Shown: positions 23,041 to 35,337, counted from the stretch's first letter. The stretch is 64,000 nt of DNA from Stomorhina lunata (GCA_933228675.1 OW121744.1:95392764-95456763), one strand, 5' to 3'. Notes: generated by a model from the sequence alone, not told the origin. Made by a program: numbers and translations.

Positions 23041-26000
23041 TTAAATATAAAAATTTTTTTATCGAAAAATATAGAAATATAGAAAAATTTTTTTAACGAA
23101 AATTTTTCTATAGAAAAATTTTTCTATAGAAACATTTTTGGTAGAAATATTTCTATCGAAAATTTTTCTATAGAAAAATTTTTTTATCGAAAATTTTTGT
23201 ATAAAAAAATTTTTTTATCGAAAATTTTTCTATCGAAAAGTTATTTTATTGAAAATTTTTCTATAGAAAAATTTTTTATTGAAAATTTTTCTTTTTACTG
23301 AAAATTTTTCTATAGAAAAATTTTTTTATCAACAATTTTTCTATTGAAAAATTTTTTTATCAAAAATTTTTCTATTGAAAAATTTTTTTATCGAAATTTT
23401 TTCTATAGAAAAAATTTTTTATCGAAATTTTTTCTATAGAAAAAATTTTTTATCGAAATTTTTTCTATAGAAAAATTTTTTTATAGAAAATTTTTCTATA
23501 GAAAAATTTTTTATAGAAGACTTTTTTATAGAAAATTTTTTTATTGAAATTTTTTCTATAGAAAATTTTTTTTATCCAAATTTTTTCTATAGAAAAATTT
23601 TTTGATAGAAATTTTTTCTATAGAAAAATTTTTTATAGAAGACTTTTCTAATGAAAAATTTTTTATAGAAAATTTTTCTATATGTTTTCAATTAAAAAAT
23701 TTCTGCTATTGAAAATTTTTCGATAAAAAAAAATTTTTTACAGAAAAATTTTCTATAAAGAATTTTTTCTATAGAAAAATTTTCGATAAAAAAATTTTTC
23801 TTTAGAAAATTTTTCGATAACAAAATTTTTCTATACAAAAATTTTCGATAAAAAAATTTTTCTATTCAAAAATTTTCGATAGAAAAATTTTTCCATAGTA
23901 AAATTTTGCATAAAAAAATTTTTCTATAGAAAAATTTTCAATAAAAAATTTTTTCTATATTTTCGATAAAAAAATCTTTCTTTAGAACAATTTTCGATAA
24001 AAAAATGTTTCTATTGAAAAATTTTAAATAAAAAAATGTTTCTATAGAAAAATTTTCGTTAAAAAAATTTTGCTATAGAAAAATTTTCGTTAAAAAAATT
24101 TTTCTATAGAAAAATTTTTGGTAGAAATATTTCTATCGAAAATTTTTCTATAGAAACATTTTTTTATTGAAAATTTTTGTATAAAAAAATTTTTTTATCG
24201 AAAATTTTTCTATCGAAAAGTTATTTTATTGAAAATTTTTCAATTAAAAAAATTCTGCTATTGAAAAATTTTCGATAAAAAAATTTTTCTACAGAAAAAT
24301 TTTCTATAAAGAATTTTTTCTATAGAAAAATTTTCGTTAAAAAAATTTTTCTATAGAAAAATTTTCGTTAAAAAAATTTTTCTATAGAAAAATTTTCGTT
24401 AAAAAAATTTTTCTATAGAAAAATTTTCGTTAAAAAAATTTTTCTATAGAAAAATTTTCGTTAAAAAAATTTTTCTGTAGAAAAATTTTCGTTTAAAAAA
24501 TTATTCTATAGAAAAATTTTCGTTAAAAAAATTTTTCTATAGAAAAATTTTCGTTAAAAAAATTTTTCTATAGAAAAATTTTCGTTAAAAAAATTTTTCT
24601 ATAGAAAAATTTTCGTTAAAAAAATTTTTCTATAGAAAAATTTTCGTTAAAAAAATTTTTCTATAGAAAAATTTTCGTTAAAAAAATTTTTCTATAGAAA
24701 AATTTTCGTTAAAAAAATTTTTCTATAGAAAAATTTTCGTTAAAAAATTTTTCTATAGAAAAATTTTCGTTAAAAAAATTTTTCTATAGAAAAATTTTCG
24801 TTAAAAAAATTTTTCTATAGAAAAATTTTCGTTAAAAAAAATTTTCTATAGAAAAATTTTCGTTAAAAAAATTTTTCTATAGAAAAATTTTCGTTAAAAA
24901 AATTTTTCTATAGAAAAATTTTCGTTAAAAAAATTTTTCTATAGAAAAATTTTCGTTAAAAAAATTTTTCTATAGAAAAAATTTCGTTAAAAAAATTTTT
25001 CTATAGAAAAATTTTCGTTAAAAAAAATTTTCTATAGAAAAATTTTCGTTAAAAAAAATTTTCTATAGAAAAATTTTCGTTAAAAAATTGTTCTATAGAA
25101 AAATTTACGTTAAAAAAATTTATCTATAGAAAAACTTTCGTTAAAAAAATTTTTCTATAGAAAAATTTTCGTTAAAAAAATTTTTCTATAGAAAAATTTT
25201 AGTTAAAAAAATTTTTCTATAGAAAAATTTTCGTTAAAAAAATTTTTCTATAGAAAAATTTTCGTTAAAAAAATTTTTCTATAGAAAAATTTTCGTTAAA
25301 AAAATTTTTCTATAGAAAAATTTTCGTTAAAAAAATTTTTCTATAGAAAAATTTTCGTTAAAAAAATTTTTCTATAGAAAAATTTTCGTTAAAAAAATTT
25401 TTCTATAGAAAAATTTTCGTTAAAAAAATTTTTCTATAGAAAAATTTTCGTTAAAAAAATTTTTCTATAGAAAAATTTTCGTTAAAAAAATTTTTCTATA
25501 GAAAAATTTTCGTTAAAAAAAATTTTTCTATAGAAAAATTTTCGTTAAAAAAATTTTTCTATAGAAAAATTTTCGTTAGAAAAATTTTTCTATAGAAAAA
25601 TTTTCGTTAAAAAAATTTTTCTATAGAAAAATTTTCGTTAAAAAAAATTTTCTATAGAAAAATTTTCGTTAAAAAAAATTTTCTATAGAAAAATTTTCGT
25701 TAAAAAATTTTTTCTATAGAAAAATTTTCGTTAAAAAAATTTTTCTATAGAAAAATTTTCGTTAAAAAAATTTTTCTATAGAAAAATTTTCGTTAAAAAA
25801 ATTTTTCTATAGAAAAATTTTCGTTAAAAAAATTTTTCTATAGAAAAATTTTCGTTAAAAAAATTTTTCTATAGAAAAATTTTTGTTAAAAAAATTTTTC
25901 TATAGAAAAATTTTCGTTAAAAAAATTTTTCTATAGAAAAATTTTCGTTAAAAAAATTTTTCTATAGAAAAATTTTCGTTAAAAAAATTTTTCTATAGAA

Positions 26001-26535
26001 AAATTTTCGTTAAAAAAATTTTTCTATAGAAAAATTTTCGTTAAAAAAATTTTTCTATAGAAAAATTTTCGTTAAAAAAATTTTTCTATAGAAAAATTTT
26101 CGTTAAAAAAATTTTTCTATAGAAAAATTTTCGTTAAAAAAATTTTTCTATAGAAAAATTTTCGTTAAAAAAATTTTTCTATAGAAAAATTTTCGTTAAA
26201 AAAATTTTTCTATAGAAAAATTTTCGTTAAAAAAATTTTTCTATAGAAAAATTTTCGTTAAAAAAATTTTTCTATAGAAAAATTTTCGCTAAAAAAAATA
26301 ATTTTTCAATAGAAAAATTTTCGTAAAAAAAATTTTTCTATAGAAAAATTTTCGCTAAAAAAACTTTTCTATAAAAAAATTTTCGCTAAAAAAAATTTTT
26401 CTGTTGAAAAATTTTCGATAAAAAAATTTTTCTATAGAAAAATTTTTTATTTTTTTTGTCAAAAATTTTTGATTTTGTTTCAAAAATTTTTTTATAGAAA
26501 AATTTTTTTTTCAAAAATTTTTTTTGTAGAAAATT
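23041..26535. repeat. 31-bp CTATAG satellite (satellite 4), forward orientation
   Basis: Unit is AAAATTTTTCTA + TAGAAAAATTTT (a perfect 24-bp palindrome) followed by CGTTAAA, total 31 bp. The core 24300-26290 is nearly uniform with single-base length changes in the A run. The left third (23041-24290) and right edge (26290-26535) are older: spacers read TTTTTATCG, CGATAAA or TTTATAGAAGAC. Two blocks within the degenerate part look duplicated, including GGTAGAAATATTTCTATCG near 23140 and 24120. Confidence 0.97.
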
Positions 26536-28034
26536 TTTATTAACTTTACAAGCTCTCCTACGCCTCAGCCTCTGGTAGATGCAACAATTTTGTACCACAA
26601 TTGTGTCTGTGTTTTTTTGTCTTTGTTCTTTTTATTTTTCCTTTAAGTAACAATCTAACAAGAAGGTGATATAAGTGGTACGTAATGCTTAATGTTTTCT
26701 TGCTGCCGTGTTGCTTTTGAGCCAAATGTGTATGAATTCTTTTTTTTTTTTGTTTGTTGCTGATTCCTTCATGATGATGTTGCCAAGCAAAAGTACAACC
26801 TGTGCTTATGGTGGTATAGCGGCAGCGCTAATAAGCAATTGCCAAATTGGGTTCGCGTGAGTAATCTCGCGCTTGATTCGTGCGATCAATGTACAAAAAT
26901 ACAGCAAAAATATATAAATAAATATAAGGCAAGAAACAGCTAAGAATATTTCTTACTAAATAACAAACTAAAAAGCAACATTTAGGGCGGAGTTGTAGCA
27001 GCACCAACGCCAAACTAAACAGCCAGACAGACGAACTGATAGACAGACAGACAATCAGCAATCCATCCAACATCATCACCGATGGGGGTACTTAAAACGT
27101 CGTCATCATCATCATTGTCTTTAAGGAACTCACAAACAACCTAAACAGCGACTCAAGAAATGTATGACTTCAATGGCTATATGGATGGCTGGTTGATGAT
27201 ATTCTTTTGCCAGGAATGATAATCATGAGTACTCATACCAATGCAACAATTGATATTTGCTTGCAACAGCCACTAACAGCACCAACAACTGCTTTTAATG
27301 ATTCCTTGATGGAACATGCTATATCAGAACTCATTCTTCTCGTTCTTAAAGCAGCAATTTTGGTTCTTATTTAACTCAGTCACTCACTCACTCGTTCAGT
27401 CATTCATTTTTTTGGTGTGTGCAACATCATTTGCCAGTTTTAAACTTCATCATAATAATTTCTTTTCGTTTTGTTGCTGTTATTGTTGTTGCTGCTGTTG
27501 TGCAACATTTCATTTGTTGCTGCAATGCGACTTTTTCATTTAACCTAAGTAGACAACAACTGTTGCAAAAACAACAAAGGCATCAAAAACAACAACAACA
27601 TCATTGCCAGCAATACCTAACTAATAACATTAGCAGCAAGTCTAACAACTCGGTAAAACATCTACGAGAAAAAGAGGTAATTTCTGAGGTGTAATTTAAT
27701 TTTTTTTCCCCGTTCAATTTTTCAGAACAAAAGAACTGAATACGTTCCTCTTTTTTATTGTTGGCTTCTAACTTTGGTATCTGGGTTTCGAATGTATTTA
27801 TGTAGAGGATAGTTTGGAGTTCATTCTTAACACATCACATCTAAACACTTGGGGTGTTATTTTTTTAATATTGTTTTTGTTACTGTTGCTACAATATTTG
27901 TAGCACCAAATTTTTTTTTTTTTTTTTTGTATTACTCGTATTTTGGACGATTTGCTATAGGTAGTTCATAAAAATATTGCAACAAATGGAAATATTGATT
28001 AACCCTTTGAAATCATGCTCTTATTTGGTTGCAG
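26536..28034. other. Least repetitive stretch, triplet-rich
   Basis: More balanced base composition than its surroundings. Holds GTTGTTGCTGCTGTTG-type and CAACAACAACATC runs (27476-27605), TCATCATCATCATTG (27106), and pyrimidine tracts. Frames of 75-91 codons here encode Cys or Gln runs from the triplets and I do not support them as genes. Triplet-rich single-copy DNA is common in fly introns, UTRs and enhancers, so this is the best place in the window to look for host regulatory or transcribed sequence, but nothing specific is visible. Confidence 0.4.
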
Positions 28035-28037
28035 ATT

Positions 28038-28940
28038 AGGGTTGCCAGACACAAATCCTGAAAAAGCTGGACATAAGGGAAAAAAAGCTTCACAACCCAA
28101 AAATAAGCTGGACATTAGGGTGACAATTTTTGTATAAAGGAAGGAAAATGATTTTTCCAACTTTATAACCTTTTCTACGGAATATTGTTACACTAGGTCT
28201 AAAAGTTTAGATCTGCAAATTTGAGCCAAATCAGACAACTTTCTATGGGCACGCATCGGGTCCAAAGTTTAAAGGCCCATTTGTATGGGGAAAAATGGGT
28301 TATTTTTTTGTTTTTGCAAAATTTAGACCAAAAATAAATAATTTTTACAAGATGTAGTGTAGCCTTTTCAAGTATCGAGAATCTAATAAAATTCTAGTTG
28401 TCAATGAATCAAAACCAAACAAGCAGGCAATCCTCAAGAATTAGACCACATGTGATCGTCGAGAACTATAGCTACAAGGTTGTAAAAGAATTTGTTTATC
28501 TTGGTACCGTCGTCAAAATAAATAACGACATAAGTTTCGAAATCTAACTTGCCAACAGATGTTATTTTGGCATTAACAGACAGATAAGAAATAAAGCTCT
28601 CTCGGTAAGAATATAAACTACGCTCTACAAAATGCTTATACTACCCGTGTTTGACCTTAACAGGTTTTTGATATAGGTCATTTAAGTAAAGTAAGTACAA
28701 TGGGGAAATTTGATAGAGGGTAATATTGTTACAAAATGAACATAAGCAATCAATTAATCAAAATACACTTTTGCAAAAGTTTTTATTGCGTTCTTTTTCA
28801 TAAAAATAGTTTTTCTTTAACAATATTAAGAAATTTAAATTCTTCACCTTTCAGCTGGACAAATCTAATTTTAGCTTGACACTGGACAAGCACTAAAAAA
28901 GCTGGACAATCCAGTCGGATCTAGCCTGACTGGCAACCCT
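28038..28940. mobile_element. TIR element (AGGGTTGCCAG), non-autonomous
   Basis: Left end AGGGTTGCCAGAC, right end CTGACTGGCAACCCT: 11-bp perfect inverted repeats. The flanks are ATT on both sides (28035-28037, 28941-28943), though TA is also possible if the repeat is counted one base longer. Subterminal direct repeats AGCTGGACA occur near 28065, 28111, 28853 and 28901. The interior carries a LINE reverse-transcriptase relic, so this is a nested or chimeric element. Superfamily unassigned. Confidence 0.7.
28372..28670 (+). pseudogene. LINE reverse-transcriptase C-terminal relic
   Basis: Forward translation gives RPHVIVENYSYKVVKEFVYL, then GTVV, a D-I-S-F-E-I segment, a stop, LANRCYFGINRQIRNKALS, another stop, and TTLYKMLILPVF. 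This is the order seen after the polymerase palm in non-LTR retrotransposons (F-x-YLG, N-x-D-I-x-x-EI, LANR-x-Y-x-G-x-x-x-x-x-x-x-x-LS, LYK-x-LI-x-PV). A few residues after EI are missing and at least two stops are present, so it is dead. It encodes no catalytic motif itself. It sits in the TIR element at 28038-28940. Confidence 0.8.
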
Positions 28941-29009
28941 ATTGAAGATCTAGACCAATGTTGTCAATATCATTCGTATATTCATGCAACATAACACTTT
29001 TGTTGTTTA

Positions 29010-29393
29010 CTTTTAATGGCTAGTACTTTGTTGATCGAGCCTTGATCGGAACTTTATGATAAGCATTTCGAGGTAAATTTAAAACTTTTTATATATTATA
29101 TAAAATTTTTTATATATTTTATTTTATAAAGTACATACTTGTAATGCACTTTTTGTTTCTAAGTTCATTTGTTCATAAGTAAAAAAAAAGTACCAAAAAT
29201 ATTTTTAACACGTTATTGCTTCTGCTCGTTCCTTTTCCAAAAAGTACATATTACTTGTCTTCTTATTTGTTTTAGCTGATCAAAACGCAATTTAAATTTT
29301 GTTTAAATACCTAGTATTTTAAAAGTTATAACTTTACAAATTCTTTCCTCTTTTTATCCCCTAATTTCAAAAAAGTTCCATATGCATATGTGG
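29010..29393 (+). repeat. Family D dispersed repeat, left part
   Basis: Shares TTGATCGAGCCTTGATCGGA..CTTTATGATAAGCATTTCGAGG with 40838-40885 and 'TTCCATATGCATAT' with 41877 and 42419. Interrupted by a hAT-like element at 29394. Confidence 0.7.
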
Positions 29394-30814
29394 TAGGGTA
29401 TTCATTTTACTCGACTTTTAATTGTTTGAGTAATCAAATAACTTGAAAATTGGGTTTTTTAATTACTCGGAAAATCGATTAATCGTTAAAAATTACTCGA
29501 GTTAATCGAGAAAAAAAGTCATCTTAAAATTAGTCGAGTAAGATTTTTATGTAAGCTTTTTATATATATATTTTCAATACAACAATTTTTTTAATAAAAT
29601 TATAGTGTTTTATTAACAAAAAAGTTTAACAATTCGCAATAAAAAACAGAAATATAAAAATTTATTTTTAATACAAATTAACATAATATGTTAATGTAAT
29701 TTTAGTTTTTGGCGCTTGAGCCTTTTTGGCGGTTAGGGCTCGATATGTAACATATTGTCACCTTAAATATTTTAGGTGAGTTTATTTACTTCTATATATA
29801 AAAAGCAATCTTTCGATTTCATAAATTCTGAGTTTGATCTAATAGAATAGTAGGCTCTACGACTACCTTTTACCTATGTTTACAATTAGATCTTCAACTG
29901 TACTAAAGTAGGATCTACCATAACATTGCGTCCTTTAACTGAACTATAGTAGGACGTACTGTTACTATAGTAGGACCTACGATAACACAGGGATCTTTAA
30001 CTAAACTATAGTAGTATCTACGAATACATCAGAGACTTCAACTGGACTATAGTAGGTATTACGACTGCAATGGTACATTCAACTAATCTATAATAGGAGC
30101 TACGATTACATTAGGACCTTTAAATAAACAATAGTAGGATTGGATACCACAACAGGTCTATGGTAGACTAGGCTATTTATATCTGAAATTACATGGACTA
30201 TATATATATACTATGGACTATATACACACAGTGGACTATATTACAAGTTGTTATTTACAGGTCACGTTTATTGCTTAGAATTGACAATGTTAAAATCCAC
30301 GTTAATGTCATAAATGGAAAATTAAATATATTAAAACCCTCGATTATTACTTTAAATTAACTATAGTAGAACCATTAATTATTGCCTAAGATGGACCATA
30401 GAACGGTAGATAATTGATTTAAGTGGTCTTCATTTGATTCCTTGATTATTGCATAAAATGGAATATATCATTAGTAGCATCAAAAACTTTCAAGCCAAAG
30501 TTGGCTATTATTTGCGTGGCAGGGGAATAACAATAATTTATATTAAACAATAAAACTTTTTCTTAACTCGTAATCAAAAAAAAAAATCACAGAAAAATAC
30601 AGTTTTGAAATACGCTGAGACAAATTTTAATCGGTTTATTTTAAAAAAATACTTACAAAATTAGTTAAATAATTTTACTCGAGTAACTCGATTACTCGTG
30701 GAAAATTACTCAAATAAATCTTTATTTGAAATTAGCCATTTTATTTTACTCGAGCGATTAATCAATTTTATTTTTCCGATTAATCGAGCAAACATAACTC
30801 GAGTAAACACCCTA
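29394..30814. mobile_element. hAT-like non-autonomous element, 1421 bp
   Basis: Ends are TAGGGTATTC..ACTCGA and (reverse complement of right end) TAGGGTGTTTACTCGAG. Subterminal zones are packed with ACTCGAGTAA and GATTAATCG motifs at both ends (29411-29530 and 30668-30805), as is usual for hAT transposase binding regions. The flanks are ATATGTGG (29386-29393) and ATATTTGG (30815-30822), an 8-bp duplication with one mismatch. Paralogous family-D copies at 41881 and 42421 read CATATTTGGTACTTTTTTGG uninterrupted, i.e. the empty site. The interior has no transposase; a series of AGTAGGACCTACGA-like words (29840-30170) looks like a decayed internal repeat. Confidence 0.85.
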
Positions 30815-31360
30815 ATATTTGGTCAGTCTTTGGCACCAATTGAATTCGGCACATTTTATTAAAACGCATTTAACATTTTGTTTCTATTCTAATTACTTTA
30901 TGAGATGCTATCATTTTATCCATTTTTTACCCATTTTACCCCCGAAACCAAAAAAGTACCAAATATCCGTTCAATATTTTTTTCAAATCTAAAAATTGCC
31001 GTACAAAGTTCCTTTTTGCATTCTTCAGTTCAAAAGATAAGAGTGGGTTAAAAAAGTACAAGAAAAACAATTTTCACCTATTTTACCCCCTATCTGGCAT
31101 AGTTTCAAAAAGGTACCAGCTTATTTGTATAGCTGTTCAACAATTAATTTAAATTATGTTTCTATACCTATTACTTTAGGATATATAACGTTTTTGATTT
31201 TTTCCCCTTTTTACCCGTTTTAACCCCGGCAAAATTTTCAAAAGTCCCTTTTTACTCGATCTATTCGGCACTTTCCAAATTTGATCAAAATCGTTAGAGC
31301 CGGTTTCGAGATAGCCATTCTATATATGTATATACATACAATTATTGCTCGTTTAAAGAT
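30815..31360 (+). repeat. Family D dispersed repeat, right part
   Basis: Continues CACCAATTGAATTCGGCACA and 'TTTTACCC' modules as at 41915-42010. The motif TTTTACCC followed by AAAAAAGTACC-like text recurs three times (30925-31250), a worn internal repeat of roughly 120-170 bp spacing. Confidence 0.65.
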
Positions 31361-31985
31361 ATAAGATAAGATTACCAATATGTCGCCTCCTGCCTTAAAA
31401 ACTTTAGCTGATAACCCATCGGCTAATGCTGATTTGTTATTTAACGGGTTACAGCAGTTTAGACTTCGTATTTGCTAGGTATTTCAATCTTTATACCGCC
31501 ACTTGGGATTTAGATCTGTGATGTCCTCGTTGTCGCTTTTAATAGTTACTAATAGTTTGGAAAAATTTTATTTTATTTTCTTTTTTTTCTCTTTTTTTCA
31601 TTAGCGGTATTTAGAATCTAGTTAGTAAATTAATTGCTTCATCCCACTGTGCAAAAATATATTAACGTTTTTAAACTCTTAGGGTTTACGCTGTAAAATT
31701 TTTAATCTTGGGCACATGTTGAGAGATGGACAGAACACTGATGGGTGGGATTGTGAACTGTTTGGAATTGTGAACTTAGTCACTTATTTACTTACTTACA
31801 TAAATGGCCTTTATTTACCTGTGATGGTTCAAGGCCGAGCATATTTTAAAATTTCATGCTCTTCGGATCTTGTGCACATTTTCCCTAATTTTATAGGCTA
31901 AGCTTTCAAAAATGTTTCTCTACTTGGTTTTTCTATCGATGCTTTGGACATCCTATGCTCCTTTTTATTCTAATTTTAGCTTTTT
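31361..31985. other. No supported feature
   Basis: Mixed sequence, possibly further family-D material. No coding or RNA feature recognised. Confidence 0.4.
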
Positions 31986-31989
31986 CATA

Positions 31990-32240
31990 GTATTTTTTTC
32001 TAGGATGGGGTTAGTAGCCCGACGTCTTAGTCCCTATTTTTATCGTTCTTACGGAAAGACTCGCAGCACATGTTAGCTCACTTCATTACCGGGTGTTAAC
32101 ATAGCTTCCCGGGTAATACCATGAGGATGTCAGTGTCTACAGTCGAGATGAAGGATAACCAAGATAGGTCAGAGCTTACCAAGTTAAGACTAATCAGAAC
32201 CTTTGCTTGGTATCCAATATCCCCTACATCACTCAATTCA
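31990..32240 (-). repeat. Family D fragment, inverted
   Basis: The reverse complement matches 42791-42970 in order: GGATACCAAG, GGTTCTGATT, CATCCTTCATCTC, ACTGTAGACACTGAC, GTTAACAC, CGAGTCT, AAGAACGAT and GTCGGGC. Opposite orientation to the copies at 29.0 and 40.8 kb. Confidence 0.7.
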
Positions 32241-32244
32241 TAGT

Positions 32245-32245
<1 letters not shown>

Positions 32246-32280
<35 letters not shown>
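32246..32280. repeat. (AT)n microsatellite
   Basis: Uninterrupted TATATA run of about 33 bp between the family-D fragment and the mariner relic. Confidence 0.9.
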
Positions 32281-32281
<1 letters not shown>

Positions 32282-32317
32282 TGTTTATAGTTTCCAGTCT
32301 TGTTGACGTTATATATC

Positions 32318-33184
32318 GGGGTTTTCAACAGGGACGCTACAAAAGTACAGCGACAGGGATAGCAGACGATGCCATATTTCTTGCTGCACTTTTGACATTT
32401 CTGTTTAGTAAGGTTTGCCATTTCATGATGGAAAGATATACGAGCAACAACGAGCCGAAATTATTAAAATTTACAACCGAAGTTCGGAGTCAGTGGCCTC
32501 AACATTTAAAGAAAAATCATCTTCAGCGAATGAACATAATATGCGATATTGGTCAGACAGCAATCTACACGTACTCCATGATTTGTCACTGCATTCGGAA
32601 AAGTTATGGTTTGGTGCAGTTTATGGACCGGCAGCGTCATTGGGCTGTACTTCTTCCGTCATGATCAAGACCTGCACGTTACTGTCAATGGGAATCGCTA
32701 CCGTTCAATCATAACCGAATGTTTTTGGCACCATTTGGATGATATGGACTTGGAGGGAATGTGGCTTCAGTAGGACGGCAACATAAGCCACAAAGCGAAT
32801 GTCACAATCAATTTATTGAAAACCAAGTTTAGAGAACGTGTTATCTCACGAAATAGTTCAATCGATTAGCCGCCTCGGTCATGCGATTTTACGCAGTTAG
32901 ACTAGTCTGCTGTCTATGGCAATAAGCCAGCGACGATTAATGAACTTCGTACTAATATCGAACGTGAAGTTGCAGCAGTATCGTCCAATTTATGATTGAA
33001 ACCCGTCGAAAATTAGGTTCAGCGTCTGGACTTCTGCAAGCGTGCCCGTGGTGGCCATGCAAAGTTCCATACATAATGGCATCAAACTTGCTTTTACAGG
33101 TATAAAGAATTTTTTTGATATCCAAAACCATTTTTGTTTTATTTAAAAAAAAACTTTGTAGTGCTCTTATGCAAAAACCCTTTA
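32318..33184 (+). mobile_element. Internally deleted Tc1/mariner-type element
   Basis: Left end GGGGTTTTCAACAGGGACGC..TACAAAAG and right end (reverse complement) AAGGGTTTTTGCATAAGAGC..ACTACAAAG are imperfect ~27-bp inverted repeats. They enclose the transposase relic described below. The length (~0.87 kb) is short of a full mariner (~1.3 kb), in line with the internal deletion. The exact TA target sites are blurred by surrounding TA-rich DNA. Confidence 0.8.
32427..33075 (+). pseudogene. Mariner (DD41D-type) transposase relic
   Basis: The N-terminus reads MMERYT then shifts frame to EQQRAEIIKIYNRSSESVAS, the helix-turn-helix start. It jumps directly to RYWSDSNLHVLHD, so about a third of the protein, including the first catalytic Asp region, is deleted. 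Further on in one frame come W-L-Q-stop-DGNISHKAN (second Asp at 32773) and PPRSCDFTQLD (third Asp at 32899), followed by KPATINELRTNIEREVAAVS and CKRARGGH near the end. Forty-one residues separate the two Asp, the spacing of the DD41D (rosa-like) group. The usual segment after the third Asp is missing, and several stops and frameshifts are present. Non-functional. Confidence 0.88.
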
Positions 33185-35335
33185 TTATATTCTGGTTCGG
33201 AGCGCAATTTCATAACATATGGGAACTAATACCCAATGACTTCTTCACATTTATTTACAATAAACAATACGAACTTTATGAAATTTTCAATAATAAGAGA
33301 GGAGAAACTAATGATTCGCTTATTCTCCTAGGCGCTTTCAATGAAGCAGGTGAAATTTGTCAAAAACAACAACGCATACCCAACAAATGATTCATATAGC
33401 GTTGAAAATATTGAAATTTTTTATGAATTTTTATTTGTTTTTATTGTACCTTTTGAAATTTAATAATAACATGCACTTTGATAATTTGCCCTTTGGCTAT
33501 GATTTGTACTTTAACAATGACTTGAACTTTGACAAAAACAAGCTCTTTGAGAATGACTTTCACTTTAGAATTGACTAGTTAATTGCCTTGATTATAGTAT
33601 GGTTCACAGCCAAGTTCATGGTCTAATCAAGAATTTGCTTATAGCTTTGCTCATAGTACTGTAGTCAAGATTTTACTCTATCATAGTTTAAGCATCTTAA
33701 ACAATAAAAAATTCTGGGTAGGTTTAGCGTTGTGATGTACTGGGGTGCAGTTATTGCCTGGCGTCTCCAGCAACTAGGTAAGAACTGTACCCAATTCTCA
33801 CTTTAACTTAGGTGCGGTAAACAATCCGTGTAGGATTTTAGGTAGGGGCTAGTATGAGAGGGAGTTATCTTGGAGCCATTTCAACGTATATGGTCTAAGG
33901 GTCTTAAGATAATTGTACTTGCTAAAGTACGAGACTGCAGTATCTGTTCAACATATTAGTTGCGACTGCAAGCGGGCACCTGTCTCCGGTCAAGCGGCTC
34001 GCTATACAAACATGGCTTGTGTCTTTAGACTCATCACCCATCGACTTAGCACTTACGATGTTTTGAGCATGAAAAGAAACAACATTACAGAATAAAGGAT
34101 CAACATTACAAAATATACACCAAGGGGATGTCATGCGAGAAATCCCACTGCTACGGCAGCTGGGACAAGGATTTCAGGGATGCCTAATCTATGGGGGAAC
34201 ATTTTGCTATAGCTGAAGAAGAAGAAGGTCTAGCGTTGACTCCTAATGGGTTAATTACTATGCCATTTTACAAAAAATTCGTACAATATCTGCTGTATTC
34301 CTGTATGTTGTTTCCAGATTCCCTTTAACACTTTGTGGCATGCAATTTGTTGAAATTAACTTTAATTGCAATTTGGGGTGTTGCAAGCATTACCTCTATA
34401 CTCACTTGCACATACCTTCTACTCCATATAACTCTATAAACAAAAATTTCTTGTTATTTTCTTCACTTCATCTTCATTTTCTTGCCTTCCATTGGTATTT
34501 TTGTTTTTCTTCTTTATTATTTTCCATATAATGTTTTTGGCTATCAAGCCATAATATAGCAAAAAATACTTTATTAAAAAGCAGCGGCTGAACGAAAAAA
34601 AAAAAACTTTAACTTCAAGGCTGATATTTAAGGTATATTTTTAACTTTTAACTCTCTGTTATTGGCAACTGACAACATGATGACATATCATTTGGTTCTT
34701 ATACTTTAGAGGTGTTTTTTTTTTGTTTTTGCGAAAATTTCACATAAATATTGCAGTTGTACAATACGAGCGAATATTTACTGCAATTTTTTATTCTTTT
34801 TCTGTAATACGGTTTAATTTCAGCCATTTTTCTGTCTTTGAGCTGTTTTGCGCTTTTTGGCTTAATGCAGCCTGTGTTCTGGTTCTTGTCTTTTTCTTTA
34901 AAGAAATTATTGTATGAAAAATAATAATGAGAAATTTTTTATTGCTTTTTTTGGCTTTTGTAAGTGTTCAAATTGACAAAGGAAGTGTCTTAAGTTGTAC
35001 CTTTTTTGGGGAAACGTATAATTTTACATCGACAGGTTAAAAACTTTTGCAGTTGAACAGCCGGAGAACAAGATATGTATATATGTACAACACATGTATG
35101 TAAATGTTTGAGCAAATGCATGACTGGGGTAAATTTCAAATAAAGATAAATCAAATTTAGTGTAAAGACATAATATAATTATAGTTTTTGTTTTTGTTGC
35201 TCGAGTCAGGAAAGAAAAGTTCAATGAACTTTTGGTTAGAAGTTTATAAAGTCGAATTTCAGTCATGGATTTGATATGATAAATTTTCCAATAAAACTAA
35301 ATCTATTTTTAAATGTAAAACACAATTTATTGATA
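33185..35335. other. No supported gene
   Basis: Mostly AT-rich. The part 33720-34240 is less AT-rich and ends in a GAAGAAGAAGAAGG run. Short conceptual peptides there (for example C-D-C-K-R-A-P-V near 33960) hint at a worn retroelement 3' end but I cannot assign it. The rest (34250-35335) has only low-complexity open frames under 81 codons. Confidence 0.4.
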
Positions 35336-35337
35336 AA

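Noticed and set aside
26386..26598. 70-codon minus-strand frame
   Set aside because: Mostly Lys/Phe from the satellite edge.
27316..27694. 75- and 91-codon frames with Cys and Gln runs
   Set aside because: Driven by GTT/CAA triplet repeats; no start context or domain. Kept only as part of the triplet-rich island.
33913..34134. Open frames on both strands with a Cys-His look
   Set aside because: Could be a worn retroelement tail but motif spacing does not match any family that I can name.
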